NCBI GenBank assembly: GCA_963930655.1
Contig: OZ005604.1
Location: 18,052,001 to 18,116,000 of the forward strand
Direction of reading: 5' to 3'
DNA: 64,000 nucleotides
Source of the DNA: Myrica gale
Taxonomy: Eukaryota; Streptophyta; Magnoliopsida; Fagales; Myricaceae
The number at the start of each line of letters is the position of its first letter. Position 1 is the stretch's first letter. The notes under the pieces were generated by a model, which was not told the DNA's origin, did no database searches, and saw only the letters and a program-made list of their open reading frames with translations. A program made the translations under genes and the position numbers. This document shows positions 12,233-24,900 of this stretch, one piece after another.

Positions 12233-12476
12233 ACGTGGCAGCGTTCGACACGTCTGTCAGATTAAAATATTTCTCCACGCATGTGAATGAATCCGCTGCT
12301 CCGTTCAGATAAAGACGGGATTGAAACGGAAAAGCGCGGTTATTGGTGGATAGGGGAGAGAGAGGCAGAGTGGGAGAGAAAGGTCTTAAGTAAGTTACGT
12401 CAGGGAGTGCATGGACACGTAGTGGAAAAGTCCGAATTCCGCCGCTTCACCGGCGAATCCAGACAAACGTTACGTG
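12233..12476 (+). promoter_or_regulatory. Candidate distal ABI3 promoter module (ACGT cores plus RY motif)
   Basis: Within about 245 bp, 1.4-1.6 kb upstream of the ABI3 start codon, lie ACGTGGC (12233-12239, an ABRE-type core), ACACGTC (12248-12254), TTACGTCA (about 12395-12402), TGCATG (12408-12413, complement CATGCA, the RY core), ACACGT (12415-12420) and TACGTG (12471-12476). ABI3 family genes are known to act with ABRE-binding bZIP factors and through RY elements, so a self-regulatory module is plausible. The motifs are short, and the functional link is inference from clustering. Confidence 0.4.
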
Positions 12477-13722
12477 AGACCAATAGAAAGCGAGTCGGTC
12501 TATTAATTTTCACCTCTCTGCAAAAACAAAATCATATAATATATTCATGAGTATTTTTCTTTTACTATTTTCAAATGGAAAATCGTTCTTTCGTCGATCT
12601 ATAAATTAAAGTGATATATATTGATCTCTCGCTAATACCCATCAAAGAACGAGTCTTAATTCGAATTTTCCCACCATGAATCTCAGTAACCGTACTGATT
12701 TACAATGAAAAAAAAGGTTTATAGGTTAAAAATTTAAACTTTTAAAGGTTTTTAAAGAGCTTCGACCACTTTCACTTTAAGATCATAATATTTGGCATAA
12801 TTGATCAAAAGGCCTATAAAAAGAGAGTAAATAATTATAGTTGTTTTCGTTTTGGGCACATGTTCACATTGAATGAAGAGATTGTAATGGTATTTCAGAT
12901 TGCGCCATCCCTCTCTTCCTCTCTCCTGTTGCTCATAAAGGCTGCTGCACCGCTGATGCCGCCATTCAGGTGGCAACGTATGGCAGGTGGCACAGAACCC
13001 GTAGTCAGGCTGAGAAGGTAATGGCACTGGGTTTTGTTTTCTTGTTCCCTTGATTTTAATCTCTCTCTAAACCTAGATCTCTTTCTTTTTTCAAAAAGAA
13101 ATGAAGAGCGAATCTCCTAAGACTCTCCCTCTCTCTCACGCGCACAGTCGAGGTATAGTGCGTAAAAATCTTTGAAAATAAGAAAAACAAAAACGTTTTG
13201 GACTTATGTGACAAAAAGAGTGAGACAATGGAACTTCCCGGAACAAACCAGAACACGCACGGGGGTTGAGTTGAGGTGTGGGTGTCCCAGAAACGGTCAG
13301 GTTGATTGGTTAGCCAGATTCGAGCCCAGTTCCGTCGTTTCTCTAGGTCTCCGATGATTTTGTGTAGAAATTGTATCTGAATTTTCTGCTCTCTGTGAAT
13401 TAATAGTTCTCGTTCTTGTTTTCGGGTATGGGAATAGAGATCCTTGATCGATGTCTATTATAATCATACGATTAAAGGCGAATAAAAAGTTGTAGATTAG
13501 AGAAGAGAGGTCGCTTTCTTGGTTGTTAATTGGGTATCATTATTGTTAATATTTTCTGTGTTGTTGAGGTAGACCCAGATGTTTTATGTTGCTTCTCTGT
13601 TGAGGATTTGATAGGAACAGCGGGCCCTTCTATTTCTTGCTTCCTTAATCAGATACAATACAATCTCTCTTGCACCTATCCGGCCGTACACAGAAAACAC
13701 TTGCCATCCCAGCTTTCTCTCA

Positions 13723-13727
<5 letters not shown>

Positions 13728-13757
<30 letters not shown>
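13728..13757 (+). promoter_or_regulatory. CT-repeat tract in the ABI3 5' leader
   Basis: A run of about fourteen CT units lies 90-118 bp upstream of the ABI3 ATG. Such pyrimidine tracts are common in plant core promoters and 5' UTRs. The upstream DNA (12481-13727) has no clear TATA box that I can tie to a transcription start. Confidence 0.5.
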
Positions 13758-13758
<1 letters not shown>

Positions 13759-13845
13759 GACTCTCCCAGAGAGAGATCAGAACCCGACTAGGGATTCCAA
13801 CAATCAACTTTCATTTTCCTTTAATCATTGTGGGAATACAAAGAG

Positions 13846-16582
13846 ATGAAGGGTGAGGAACTGCAAGGTGATCAAGATCTGCATGCAGGGGTCGGAGATG
13901 ATGCAAATTACCCTACTGGTTTTGATGCAATGGCGGAAGAAGAGGCATTGGGTATGGATGAGAGACAGATCTGGCTTGCGAATGAGCAAGATCATCTGCT
14001 TGCCGATGTCCATGATGCTGCAATATTTTACACAGACTTTCCTCCCCTGCCTGATTTTCCTTGCATGTCTTCATCATCATCCTCATCCATTCCAGCGCCA
14101 GTGAAGGCTATCACGTCCTCTTCGTCATCTTCGGCCTCTTCTTCTTCCGCCGCTTCTTGGGCGCTTCTTAAATCCGACGCGGAAGAAGACGTTGAGAAGA
14201 GGCTGAACGACTACCACCATGGCGAGAGTGATCTAGTGGATGCACCACCAGCAGCCTTATTTTCTACCGCTTCCATGGAGATGCCCCAGCCGCCTGATCA
14301 AAGCCTTGAAGGTCTGGACTGTGTGGATATGATGGAGACTTTTGGGTACATGGATCTGCTTGAAACCAACGATTTCTTTGATCCATCATGTATTTTTCAA
14401 AACGAAAACCCCTTGAAGGACTTTCAACAAGTGCAAATGTCCCAAGAAGAACATGGACTGCAAGAACATACGCAACAAGAACATGACCAGCTGATGTTAC
14501 AGAGCGACAACAACGAGGAGACCCATGAAGAGAAGGATCCCGATGACATGGCCATGGTGTTCTTGAAGTGGCTTAGAACAAACAAAGAGACTGTCTCTGC
14601 TGAAGACTTGAGGAGCGTGAAGATCAAGAAGTCCACAATAGAGTGTGCGGCAAGGCGCTTGGGTGGAGGAAAGGAAGGCATGAAGCACTTGTTGAAACTT
14701 GTACTTGAATGGGTTCAGACTAACCATCTTCAGAAAAGGCGCAGCAAAGAAACACCCACCCAAATTACCAACCAATACCAAGACCCTCTCCAAAACCCTA
14801 GCCCTAACGCTAACTCTAATCTCGATTCCAATTCCATGACACCTCAACCAACTCCTTGTTTCAACACCCAGTCATCGTGGATCCCTCAGCCTCCTTATGT
14901 TCCAGAGACGACCGCAGTAATGACGGCTCCGCCCGGTTATCCTTCAATGGTTGGGTACATGGGTGATCCTTACACCAGCGGAGGTTCCAATATCAGTGTC
15001 CACAGTCCTTACCCAACTCCAGCAGAGTATCACATGCTGGACTCCTCACAGTCGTGGCAGTCATCGCAGTTTCCTTTGGCTTCTCATTACAACTCATTTC
15101 CAGACAATAATCTTCACCCGGCTCCACAAGCTTTTCCTGGCTATGGAGATCAATACCCATATCCACAATATTTTAATGGCCACAGCGAGAGGCTGGTGAG
15201 ATTAGGTTCTTCAGCTACTAAAGAAGCAAGGAAGAAGAGGATGGCAAGACAAAGGCGGTTCTTGTCACACAGGCACCATCACAATCATCATAACCAGCAA
15301 AATCAGAACCAAAACCATGATACAGATCAGCAGCTCGGGAGTGACAATTGCGCGACAGCGGCAGCAGCTCAGGCCCATCCGGCAAACTGGGTATACTGGC
15401 ATAACTTGCAGGGGAGAGTTGCGCTGGGAAATCCGGCCGATCGAACGGCCATGCAAACGCATAACTTGCAGGAGAGAGTTGCATCGGATAGACGACAGGT
15501 GGGTTCTCTGTCTTTGTTGTGATTTTCATAGCCAGAGTGAATGGTGTAATCGGGAATTAATATTTGAGGGAATAGATTGATACTAGTTGCCGATATGTTA
15601 GACCTTCGACTAATGAATGGTGCATGCGTTGTGGGTTTGATTAAGTAGGGATGGAAACCTGAGAAGAACTTGAGGTTTCTTCTCCAGAAGGTGTTGAAGC
15701 AGAGCGATGTCGGTAATCTTGGAAGAATTGTATTGCCAAAGGTAATCTCTTTTGCTGTCTTTGAGATGGAACTGAGCCATTAAGTAGAGTTGTTTTGCTC
15801 TTTCTTATCTTTGATGATATATATCGCTTTAAGGGCCAAATTCCATTAGAATATGTTTTGATCAATAACTTGGAATTTGATTAGAAGGAATCAGAGACCC
15901 ATCTTCCAGAACTGGAGGAAAGAGATGGCATTTCTATTGCCATGGAAGACATAGGGACTTCCCGCGTATGGAACATGCGATATAGGTATTATTTAACTGG
16001 TTAATCATCTAAACTTCCCTGCTACTCATTTCATGCACCTTCATTTCGGTACAATCAAATGAACCACTTTTTTCTGTTTTTTTTGTTCCTTTTTCTCTTT
16101 CATGGAGTTACAGGTACTGGCCGAACAATAAAAGCAGAATGTATCTGCTCGAAAACACAGGTGGGTAATTGCATTCTGGCCCTTTCAAGCTTTAATACAA
16201 TTAATTTATTTCTCTCTTTTTGACTTAAATTCGAATAAGATGATTTCAGGAGAGTTTGTGAGGGCTAATGGACTCCAAGAAGGAGACTTTATAGTCATCT
16301 ACTCGGACGTCAAGTGTGGCAAATATGTATGCACCGTCTCATTTTCTCTTCCTACTGAGTTTTTAATTTTAGTATTATGTTCAACATTTTGCTTATATAT
16401 AAATTTTGTGAAATGTTGAATAAACCTCGCAGATGATACGAGGAGTGAAGGTACGGCAACCAGGGCAGAAATCCGAGAGCAAAAAGCCTGGGAAATCGCA
16501 GAAAAACCAGCATGCAACTTCAACTACTGCAGCTGGTGCTAATGAAGCACCATCTTCATCGACCGCACTCAAAAAGCAGTAA
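13846..16582 (+). CDS. ABI3: ABI3/VP1-type B3-domain transcription factor, 706 aa, six exons
   Basis: Exons: 13846-15498, 15649-15741, 15885-15985, 16114-16160, 16250-16326, 16433-16582; all junctions are GT/AG and keep frame. The protein is a nuclear activator of seed maturation and abscisic acid responses that binds RY (CATGCA) elements through B3. Visible parts: an acidic, Ser-rich N terminus; the B1 region at about residues 240-305 ([20 protein letters not shown]...), used for bZIP partners such as ABI5; the basic B2 region at about 464-485 ([13 protein letters not shown]); and B3 starting near residue 552 ([20 protein letters not shown]) and ending near KVRQ. Arabidopsis ABI3 is 720 aa, so this looks full length and intact. 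The ATG at 13846 is the first in-frame ATG. Oddity: an in-frame 20-codon near-duplication just before B3 ([16 protein letters not shown], 60-bp period at 15400 and 15460). Confidence 0.97.
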
Positions 16583-18062
16583 TTTAAGATAGAAGATCAT
16601 AAATGCGCGCCACCACTTCTCTTCCATGCGAAGAAATGGATGGACAGAATCTTCAGTAACAGTTGGGTTGAAGCCCTTAATTATCTGCAGGCTCTCTGAG
16701 TCAACTCAAATACATGCAGCTGATACAACTCATGCCGAGCGAGTATCAAGTAGACTGGCCTGGGGATGATGCGTTTGGGACGCTTAATTTCCTGGTCAGA
16801 TATCGTCGTTAGATATTAATTATGTGTATGTGTAACATTTCCCAGAGTAGTACTGTATGCTTATATGTGTGTTATTAATGGTGGGGTCTTCTTTCACTTC
16901 ACAATTAACAAAACACCATACTTGTTCAATGGTTGCTATAAAAATACACTTTGTCAGGATATTTATCAATATCATGTATAAGAATGGACAGTCTTGTAGT
17001 AGTAATTCCGTGTTGTTTATTTAGAATTCTCAAGGATATGAATGGTGCAAGTTCTCCACATTAATATAATAGAGAACTCCATCCTACCATGCAGACTGGA
17101 AGTGAGAGATGAAGGATGGATGGTTGAAAAAACTTCGGAACCAATATTGATACGTTCCCGAGGGGTTCTGATATGATCATAATAAATGCTATAATTTGAA
17201 GTTTCTAGCGGCCTTTGACTCTAGTTTGATGCATATGAATCACCACCTATTAAAATAATATTACATTAATTATGTTATTCTCATTGGAGGCTATGAGCTA
17301 GATGGAGGGTGGGATCTCATGATGTCTTAACAGTCAAATCCTTCCTTTTAACTCAGAGAAGATGAAATTGCAATTTGCACGGGACATATTTTATCAACCA
17401 TGGCTTGCTAGTTGACATGGATTTGGGTTTTGAAATGTCTTCTACATATGTATGTAGTGGATTGTTAAGGGGTAGATAGCAAGTAGTGAAGGGAATCCTT
17501 GTGCTATAATCTGGTCTTTGTCGAGGATACTTCATGCTTCGCAAATTGTTTTTATGAAAAATGCAAGAACTAGGAGATTTAACATGATGTTGCAGAATCC
17601 CCACTTTCTTAAACTCAAACTATACATATATTCATAGTATTAATAGTAAGATCATAAAACATGGATCATGCCCTATAAACTAAAACTATTAGCTTGAATC
17701 CCCTTTTTATCCCCCATTTCCTTCGAAGCTAGCTCTCTCTCTCTCTCTCTCTTATAAACAAATATAAATGAAGGAGATCCATTACAAGTTTGCAGAGCAA
17801 TCTCAGAAGAATACTTATTGCAGGAAGGGCTTGTTGCTGATAATGCCAAGGAAATACGCGTACTTGCATAGACATCCCGAGAGAAAATGGCAATGGATCC
17901 CAAAAAGTACATTTGTGATATTATTTCCTGCTTGTCACATGCCTAGATGTGCTGGGTATATTTAGATGATCCCTTTCTTATGTTTGAGACTACAATTTGC
18001 TAGGTCTGCTATCTTAAGGAATTCCCTAGCGTTAAGGAACCACGTATGGAAATTACATTTAA
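16583..18062. other. ABI3 3' flank and intergenic DNA
   Basis: The first few hundred bases after the stop codon are probably ABI3 3' UTR. A CT microsatellite lies near 17731-17752. Short open frames on either strand show no family resemblance. A gag-only LTR element begins at 18063. Confidence 0.5.
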
Positions 18063-20775
18063 TGTTAATATTCAGCACTTATTTTAAAAGAGACCGTCAG
18101 CCTAGAAACATCCGGACTTATTCAGAAGAGATTGTAAGCCTAGAAACATCCGGATTTTTGGTGAAAAGTAGAAAATGGTAGAATTTACTAGAAGGCCCTT
18201 ATTCGCCGACTTGATGCACCCACCGACTTAATGCGCCTATAAATAGGAGAAGACTAGTTGAGAGAATGTGATTGAGTGGAGGAGTAGAAAAAGTAGCCGA
18301 AAAGTGGTGAGTGAAGAAAAGGTGTGTGAATTGTGTCCGTGTGTAGAAAGTGAGGTGAAGAAAAAGGGTGTGTATGTGCCGTGTAATAGGAGTCAGAGTG
18401 ATGGTAAAAAGTGAGTGAAAGTGAAATATGTGAATGTGTGTGCAGGTGAGTGACGTGAGGTAAATAGTGAGGAGGAAAGTCAAGGGTGTTGTTTTGTCTT
18501 TTATGTGTAAAAGCTTTGTTTTCATTATTATATAAAGTTTTTCTTTAAAGCTTTTTGGTTCACTTCACTCAACAATTTGGTATCAGAGCTAGTCGGTCAG
18601 GGACCGGTGTTAGAGTGGGACGGTTGCAGTCATTTCGGAGTTGTGCAGGGAAAAAGTTGTTGGTAGAGAGTCAAGGAGGTCAGGGACCGTGTTAAGGTGC
18701 TGCTCGAGAGATCATTGTTCGTGCACAATCTGGGATTGTGAAGCTCGATAGTCTGGGACTAAGCTTGCTTGGCAGGACGTGAGACGACACCAAGTCACGA
18801 TGGCGGATCTCCAATTTGCTGGCACAGTGGAGAGGCTCAATGACCAGAATTATTCTACATGGCAGACGTGCATGGAGTCATACTTGCAGGGTCAAGATCT
18901 CTGGGAGATCGTTGGAGGAAGTGACTCCACGCCACTTTATGCGGAGAATGCCGATGCACTCCGAAAGTGGCGAATTAGAGCTGGGAAAGCTTTATTCGCA
19001 ATTAAGATAATCGTCCAGAAAGAAATGTTGGAGCACATCCGGCACGCCACCACACCAAAGGATGCATGAGACACATTGACAGCCCGTTTCTCAAGAAAAA
19101 ATGATATGAGGCTTCAACTATTGGAAAATGAGCTCATGTCAACTACGCAGCTGGAGCTCACGATTCATCAATATTTTACTAAGGTAAAATCTCTTTGCCG
19201 AGAAATTTCGGAGTTAGACTCTTCTGCAAAAATTAATGAGCAACGTATAAGGAGAATTATTATACATGGGTTAAGACCCGAATACCATGGATTGATCACT
19301 GCGATCCAAGGTTGGCCAACCCAACCTTCCTTGGAGGAGCTGGAAAATTTACTTGCCAATCAAGAAACCTTGGCAAGGCAATTGGCTGGAGTTTCAATAA
19401 AGAATGAAGAGGAGGCACTGTACAGCAGCAGGAGAGGTCGACACAAGTTTCGGAGGCTCCGACTTGAAGAAGAAAGACAAAGATGATGATGAAGATGAGG
19501 AAGAGGAAGAAGAGTTGCCAACTCCTCAGAAGAGAAGCTCACAGTCAGGGGGAGCTCAATGGACAGGCAATCAGCATTGCAGACAGCGAAATGATGAATG
19601 TTATAATTGCGGTCACAGAGGACACTATGCTCAAGATTGCAGATTCAAGAAAGAGCATATTGAAGGCAATTGGGTAACATCCGACATTCATCGAGGTACG
19701 TATGATAGTGATGATGAGTGAGACTTTCATACTTCTTTTGCCACTGTAGATAGCAATATATGTGAGAGTGAAGATGAGTGGGAATTTTGAAGTACCTTCC
19801 ACTCTGGTAAGCCTTGGAGATAAAGTCTACTCAGAAGAAGAGATAGCCATATGTGCTATTGTTGAGTCAAAGGATGGTCAACGGGAAGATCGTCAAGTAG
19901 TGGAGGAATTTGTATCTCTAAGCAGTGGAAAGGAAGGAGAGACGGATATGTCGGATGAAGAAAGAGAAGGACCGCGACAGACTGGTGAGTATATAACACC
20001 AGATGAAGAGCCTGAAGAAAAAGCATGGAGAAAAGAAAAAGTAAAGGTTGATGCAGTAGTGAAGAATAAAATTTAGGATTTAAGTCCCGATGAAGTCAAA
20101 GCACCATTAGCAGCTGAGAAATCAGCAAACTGCAAAGTATCTGGAGAATTAGCAGATATGAAGATAGCAAATGATGCGTTGCCAAAATTAAGTACCGGGA
20201 AATTATGGAAGCTTTGACAAATGAACGTAAAGAATGCATACTTACATGAATTGTTGGATCGAGGAAAAATAAGTGCTGAGGGGGAGTGTTAATATTCAGC
20301 ACTTATTTTAAAAGAGACCGTCAGCCTAGAAACATCCGGACTTATTCAGAAGAGATTGTAAGCCTAGAAACATCCGGATTTTTGGTGAAAAGCAGAAAAT
20401 GGTAGAATTTACTAGAAGGCCCTTATTCGCCGACTTGATGCACCCACCGACTTAATGCGCCTATAAATAGGAGAAGACCAGTTGAGAGAATGTGATTGAG
20501 TGGAGGAGTAGAAAAAGTAGCCGAAAAGTGGTGAGTGAAGAAAAGGTGTGTGAATTGTGTCCGTGTGTAGAAAGTGAGGTGAAGAAAAAGGGTGTGTATG
20601 TGCCGTGTAATAGGAGTCAGAGTGATTGTAAAAAGTGAGTGAAAGTGAAATATGTGAATGTATGTGAATGTGTGTGAAAGTTAGGTGTGTTGTTTTGTCT
20701 TTTATGTGTAAAAGCTTTGTTTTCATTATTATATAAAGCTTTTCTTTAAAGCTTTTTGGTTCACTTCACTCAACA
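18063..20775 (+). mobile_element. Gag-only LTR element (Copia-type gag), plus strand
   Basis: Two LTRs of about 500 bp (18063-18574 and 20287-20775) start TGTTAATATTCAGCAC and end CACTCAACA. The primer-binding site TGGTATCAGAGC follows the left LTR, and a purine tract GCTGAGGGGGAG precedes the right one. The interior encodes a UBN2-type gag (about 18799-19480; LNDQNYSTWQTCMESYLQGQ) and a CYNCGHRGHYAQDC zinc knuckle near 19600-19640, then an acidic tail. No protease, integrase or reverse transcriptase is seen. LTR identity is high (about 99% over the alignable part), so it is young, and the gag region has a few breaks. No target duplication is found: the right LTR continues into a second primer-binding-site-like sequence. 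Confidence 0.85.
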
Positions 20776-21130
20776 ATTTGGTATCAGAGCTAGAAAGAAC
20801 AAATTAATTATAACATTTTTATACCAAAAAAATATTAGGATTATTTTTTAAGTTTCTGCCCACAAATTTCTGGTAAGAACTTCTGGGAGTAGTTTCAATC
20901 CCCTAGCCTCAAAGCTAGAAAAATTGACTTATAAGAGAATTTATTTTTTACAGCAATTTTGGGAGGTCCACTCGTAGGTCAGAACATTTTAGAGAAGCAG
21001 AATACAGTGCATAGAAAAAGAAAAGTGGGTCAAAGAAAAAGGGGAATAAGAGAAGAGAGAGACTGCATACTTGCTAAGGAAAAAAAAAGACGGCGGACAG
21101 GCGGGACATCAGACCAAGAATACATTATAC
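20776..21130. other. Spacer with a second PBS-like sequence
   Basis: The first 20 bases (ATTTGGTATCAGAGCTAG) repeat the primer-binding region that follows the left LTR of the preceding element. The remainder is purine-rich and AT-rich with no recognised gene. The last eight bases (21123-21130) are the left target duplication of the hAT-type element. Confidence 0.6.
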
Positions 21131-21846
21131 TAGGGATGATCACCGATACTGATTATGGGCTGGTTAACCGGTACCGACACTGATCACCGCTCCCCGCTTA
21201 GTAGCGGGGGCAGTGCCGATTGCCATTTTCACAAAAAATCGATGAAAATGCGGTTCACCGCCAAACCCTTTTTTTTGTTAAAATACGCTTGCCCCCTCCC
21301 TCATTTCGTGTAGCCCTCACCTCTCGGTCCCTCAGTACCCTACCTACCTCTCTTTCCTTCAGTTCTCTCGATCCCTCTTACTGCTTTCACTCAGCTCTCT
21401 GTCGACAGCCTGCAGCTCTCCTTCAACCGCACCCCATCTACAGGAAGCTGCGGATACAAGCCATTTTTAACTCTATCTTCTCTTCTGCAACAACTTCATC
21501 TCTCTCTCTCTCTCCCCCTCCAGTTTTGTTGCGATTTACTGTTGGGTTTTGGATTTTTTTGCGATTTGGTTGCAATTTGCTGCTGAGTTTGTGAATTTTT
21601 TTTGCGATTTGTAGCTGGATTTGTGGAGTTTTATGCGATTTAGTTGCGATTAGCTCTGTCGTGATTTTTTTTTGCCATTTTTTTGCGATTTGCTCTGTTT
21701 AATTTTTTTTGTGATCTCCTGTGTGGGTGGCGGTAACTGCTACCGCCACTGTTAGGGATTTCTTCCATTTTTGGACAACCATCCATAGCGATGACGATGG
21801 TGGTGGAGGGCATAACCGCCACCGCCACCAATTATGCACAACCCTA
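21131..21846. mobile_element. Non-autonomous hAT-type element, 716 bp
   Basis: It is bounded by the exact 8-bp duplication CATTATAC (21123-21130 and 21847-21854). The left end reads TAGGGATGATCACCGAT and the right end, reverse-complemented, TAGGGTTGTGCATAATT. The interior has CGG/CCG-rich terminal blocks, a pyrimidine-rich middle (about 21285-21520) and a series of GCGATTT-type repeats (21530-21690), with no transposase. A frame at 21220-21594 is low-complexity and probably not coding. It resembles the element at 36743-37452 in size and layout. Confidence 0.85.
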
Positions 21847-21988
21847 CATTATACAGTACCAAACCACGATTGTCATGAATAGACAGAACAGGTCGGTTTT
21901 CTCATTGATTTGTTGTGATGAACAATAACATCTTCATCCGCTAACCAACGGTCCTATCTCTTTTCCCTTTTTGGTTCCTATGGAAAAC

Positions 21989-24900
21989 TGATAATTCATT
22001 TTTGTATTGGTAAAATTTTGTGTTAAAATATGTCGTTCCAAAGTTTGTTTATGAGTTTATTGACTTTGCATTTAACTGACGCTCGACCCATGCTTGAGCG
22101 AACATGGAGAGTTTAAACAGAGGTTTGACTAACGTTCAACCCACGCTCGAGCGAACTAAGAATTAAGATAAAGATTTGACTGAAACTCGACCCACGCTCG
22201 AGCGCTCTATGAATAATTTAGACAGAAACATCGCGTTCGACTCTCGCTCGATCCACGCTCGAAAGACATCCGGCGAATTTCAGAAACAACTGAATTTATG
22301 GACTTTCCTTGTGAAAGATTGGGAAACCCTTATTGGTTTTGAGAATATTTATGCCTCATTTTTTGAGAGAAAAACCCAGAGGATATATGCCTCAAGATTG
22401 ATCAGTTTTTCTCAGTTTTCAATCATCCTACTGTGGAACCTTCATAGTGTTGAAGTGTGTTGAAGAACAAGATTTTTTCATGAAGAATCTATAAAATGAA
22501 TCTTAAAGGTCTATGGTGAATGTCGCATGGAGCAGGTCTAAGTATGGACGCTTATATTAATACATCAGGGTTTTCAGAGTCTAGTAACTGGGGTTGCCCG
22601 TATCTGAATCAGTGTTTATAAAGTTTTCTTCATAGTGAATTTCAGGTGACTGCTAGACCGGAGTGGTTTCTCCATTGAATGATATTTCAAAGGTTTTCCA
22701 GTTCGACACAAAATCCTTATCTCTTTGTGTGATTGATGTTTGATTTAATTTTCCTCTGCTTATTTGTTAATTGAGTTAATTATTATGTATATCTAGGCTG
22801 AACTATTTTATAACTTGTTTTAAAATTGTTATTGAATTTGTAATTAGAGGGCAAACACATATTCACCCCCTCTAGGTGTTAATAGGGTATAAACTGAATT
22901 TTTCAATTGATATTAGAGCTTAATATCGGTCATTGACCTTAGTCTAGATGAATCAAAGTCAGTCTTTGTATGTGCCTCCATATTTTGGTGGAAGCAATTA
23001 TGTGTATTGGAAAATTCGCATGAAAATCTTTTTGAAATCTCTCGGTGAACAGGTTTAGAGTTCTTGTGTTACAGGGTGGTCGACACCCTTTTATATTGTT
23101 GAAGGTATTAAAACACCTAAAGATATTGGCACCTGAACGATCAATGAGATCAATGAAAGTAATTGGAATAGCAAATGTTTACATTCTATTTTTATGGTTG
23201 TGTCTGCTGATGAGTTTAACCGAATTTCTATATGTGAAACTTCTAAGAAAGCTTGGGAGATTTTAAAGACTACTCATGAAGGTATCAAGACCGTTAAAAA
23301 CTCGAAGCTTTAGATGTTGAACACAAAGTTTGAAGACATTCGAATGAAAGAAGATGAGACGTTTGATGAGTTTTATGCAAAACTAAATGACATAGTTAAC
23401 TTGAGCTACAACCTGGAAGAGAGGATACCAGAAAGTAGAGTTTTGAGAAAAGTTATGAGATCTTTTCCTGAGAGATTCAAACCCAAAGTTACAGCAATTG
23501 AAAAAAGTAAAGACTTGGACACGATGAAAATTGAAGAACTAGTTGGATCTCTGCAAGCCTATGAACAGACATTGCCTCAGCCTAAGAAGAACAAGTCTAT
23601 TGTCTTGAAATCCAGTAAAGAAGAAGTTTGTTCTGAGTCAGATGTATCTCTAGATGATGAGAACTTCAAGGTTCTAGTCAAAAAAATTAGAAAGTTTTTA
23701 AGATCAGAGGATGATCAAATAAGATTTAATAAATGTGTTGAAAGAATTATGGTAGGTCCAATTGTTATAGAAAGGAGAGAAAAAAAAGAATTTTGAGAAT
23801 GAGACCAAGAAAACTAAGTGTTTTGAATGTCAATGCTTTGGTCACGTTAGGTCAAAGTGTGCTACATACCTCAAATCCAAAGGAAAAGCCATGAATGCAT
23901 CACTAGCGATGATGAATCCAACTCTAGCACTGATAGTGATAAATCACCTTAAGATATACTGGTTAATTTTATGATTTTTATGTCTAATATTGATAATTGT
24001 GATTTGCAGGATATTAACTCTGAAACAGAGACATCTGAGGATGAATCTGAAGCTAGCTGATGAAAGCTTGCAAGAGGTGTATGACAAGCTCTTTAGGGAA
24101 GCTTGAAACTGCACAAGGTAAATAAAATGACCCTAGAGAAATTTCATGAGACTTAACTTGAAAGGGATAACCTCACTACCAAGCTTGAAGAGTACATCAG
24201 GTTGACTGATGATTTGAAAGTGAGGAATGTGGCGCTTGAAGTTGAGGTCAAAGAAATAGGGTGTGAACTAGAGAAATCCAATGTTCAACTTCAGCAATTC
24301 TCTAGTGGTTCCAAAAATCTTGACCACATGTTAAGCATATGAGAAACACCTGAAAATAGGAAAGGTTTGAGATACAACGAGTCGAGTGGTGCATCTACTT
24401 TAAAGATTGTCTTCATTCCGGTGTCATTGTCAGTCAAACAAGCAGAAGTTAAAGATCCTCAGAGAAAGGTGAGTAAAGGTAAAATGACTATTTTTCAATC
24501 GATGAACACTTGTTCTCAAGTTACTTTGGATAGAGCACACACTTCAAATAGCTTTGTCTCACATGTCACTTTTGTGGTAAGTTAGGGCACATCAGACCTA
24601 ACTGTTTTAAATTGAGAGCACACAATGTTAACTCTTTTTCAAGCACTAAGCATTTGAAAATCAAGTAGCCGACAGGAAGGCTATTGGTACGTGTGCTACT
24701 CCCTGAGTATTTTTGTTCTTGCATACATTAGCATAGATTGCATTTATATTTTGTTTTTTATATTAATGTTTTTTTGTTTGCTTATCTTGTGAGTTCATGT
24801 GTTTTTGTTTCCCTATTTTGGTTTTTTTAAAATAAAAAAATGATAATTGTGTTGTGCCTTTAGACAACACATTTGTTCATTGGCCTGATTTATATACTTT

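Noticed and set aside
12752-13027. Minus-strand 91-codon open frame upstream of ABI3
   Set aside because: No family resemblance; it lies in the likely promoter and leader region of ABI3 and contains low-complexity parts. A possible AG/GT-bounded segment on the plus strand there is too weak to call an exon.
21220-21594. 124-codon open frame
   Set aside because: It lies inside the non-autonomous hAT-type element and is a product of its CT-rich low-complexity core.
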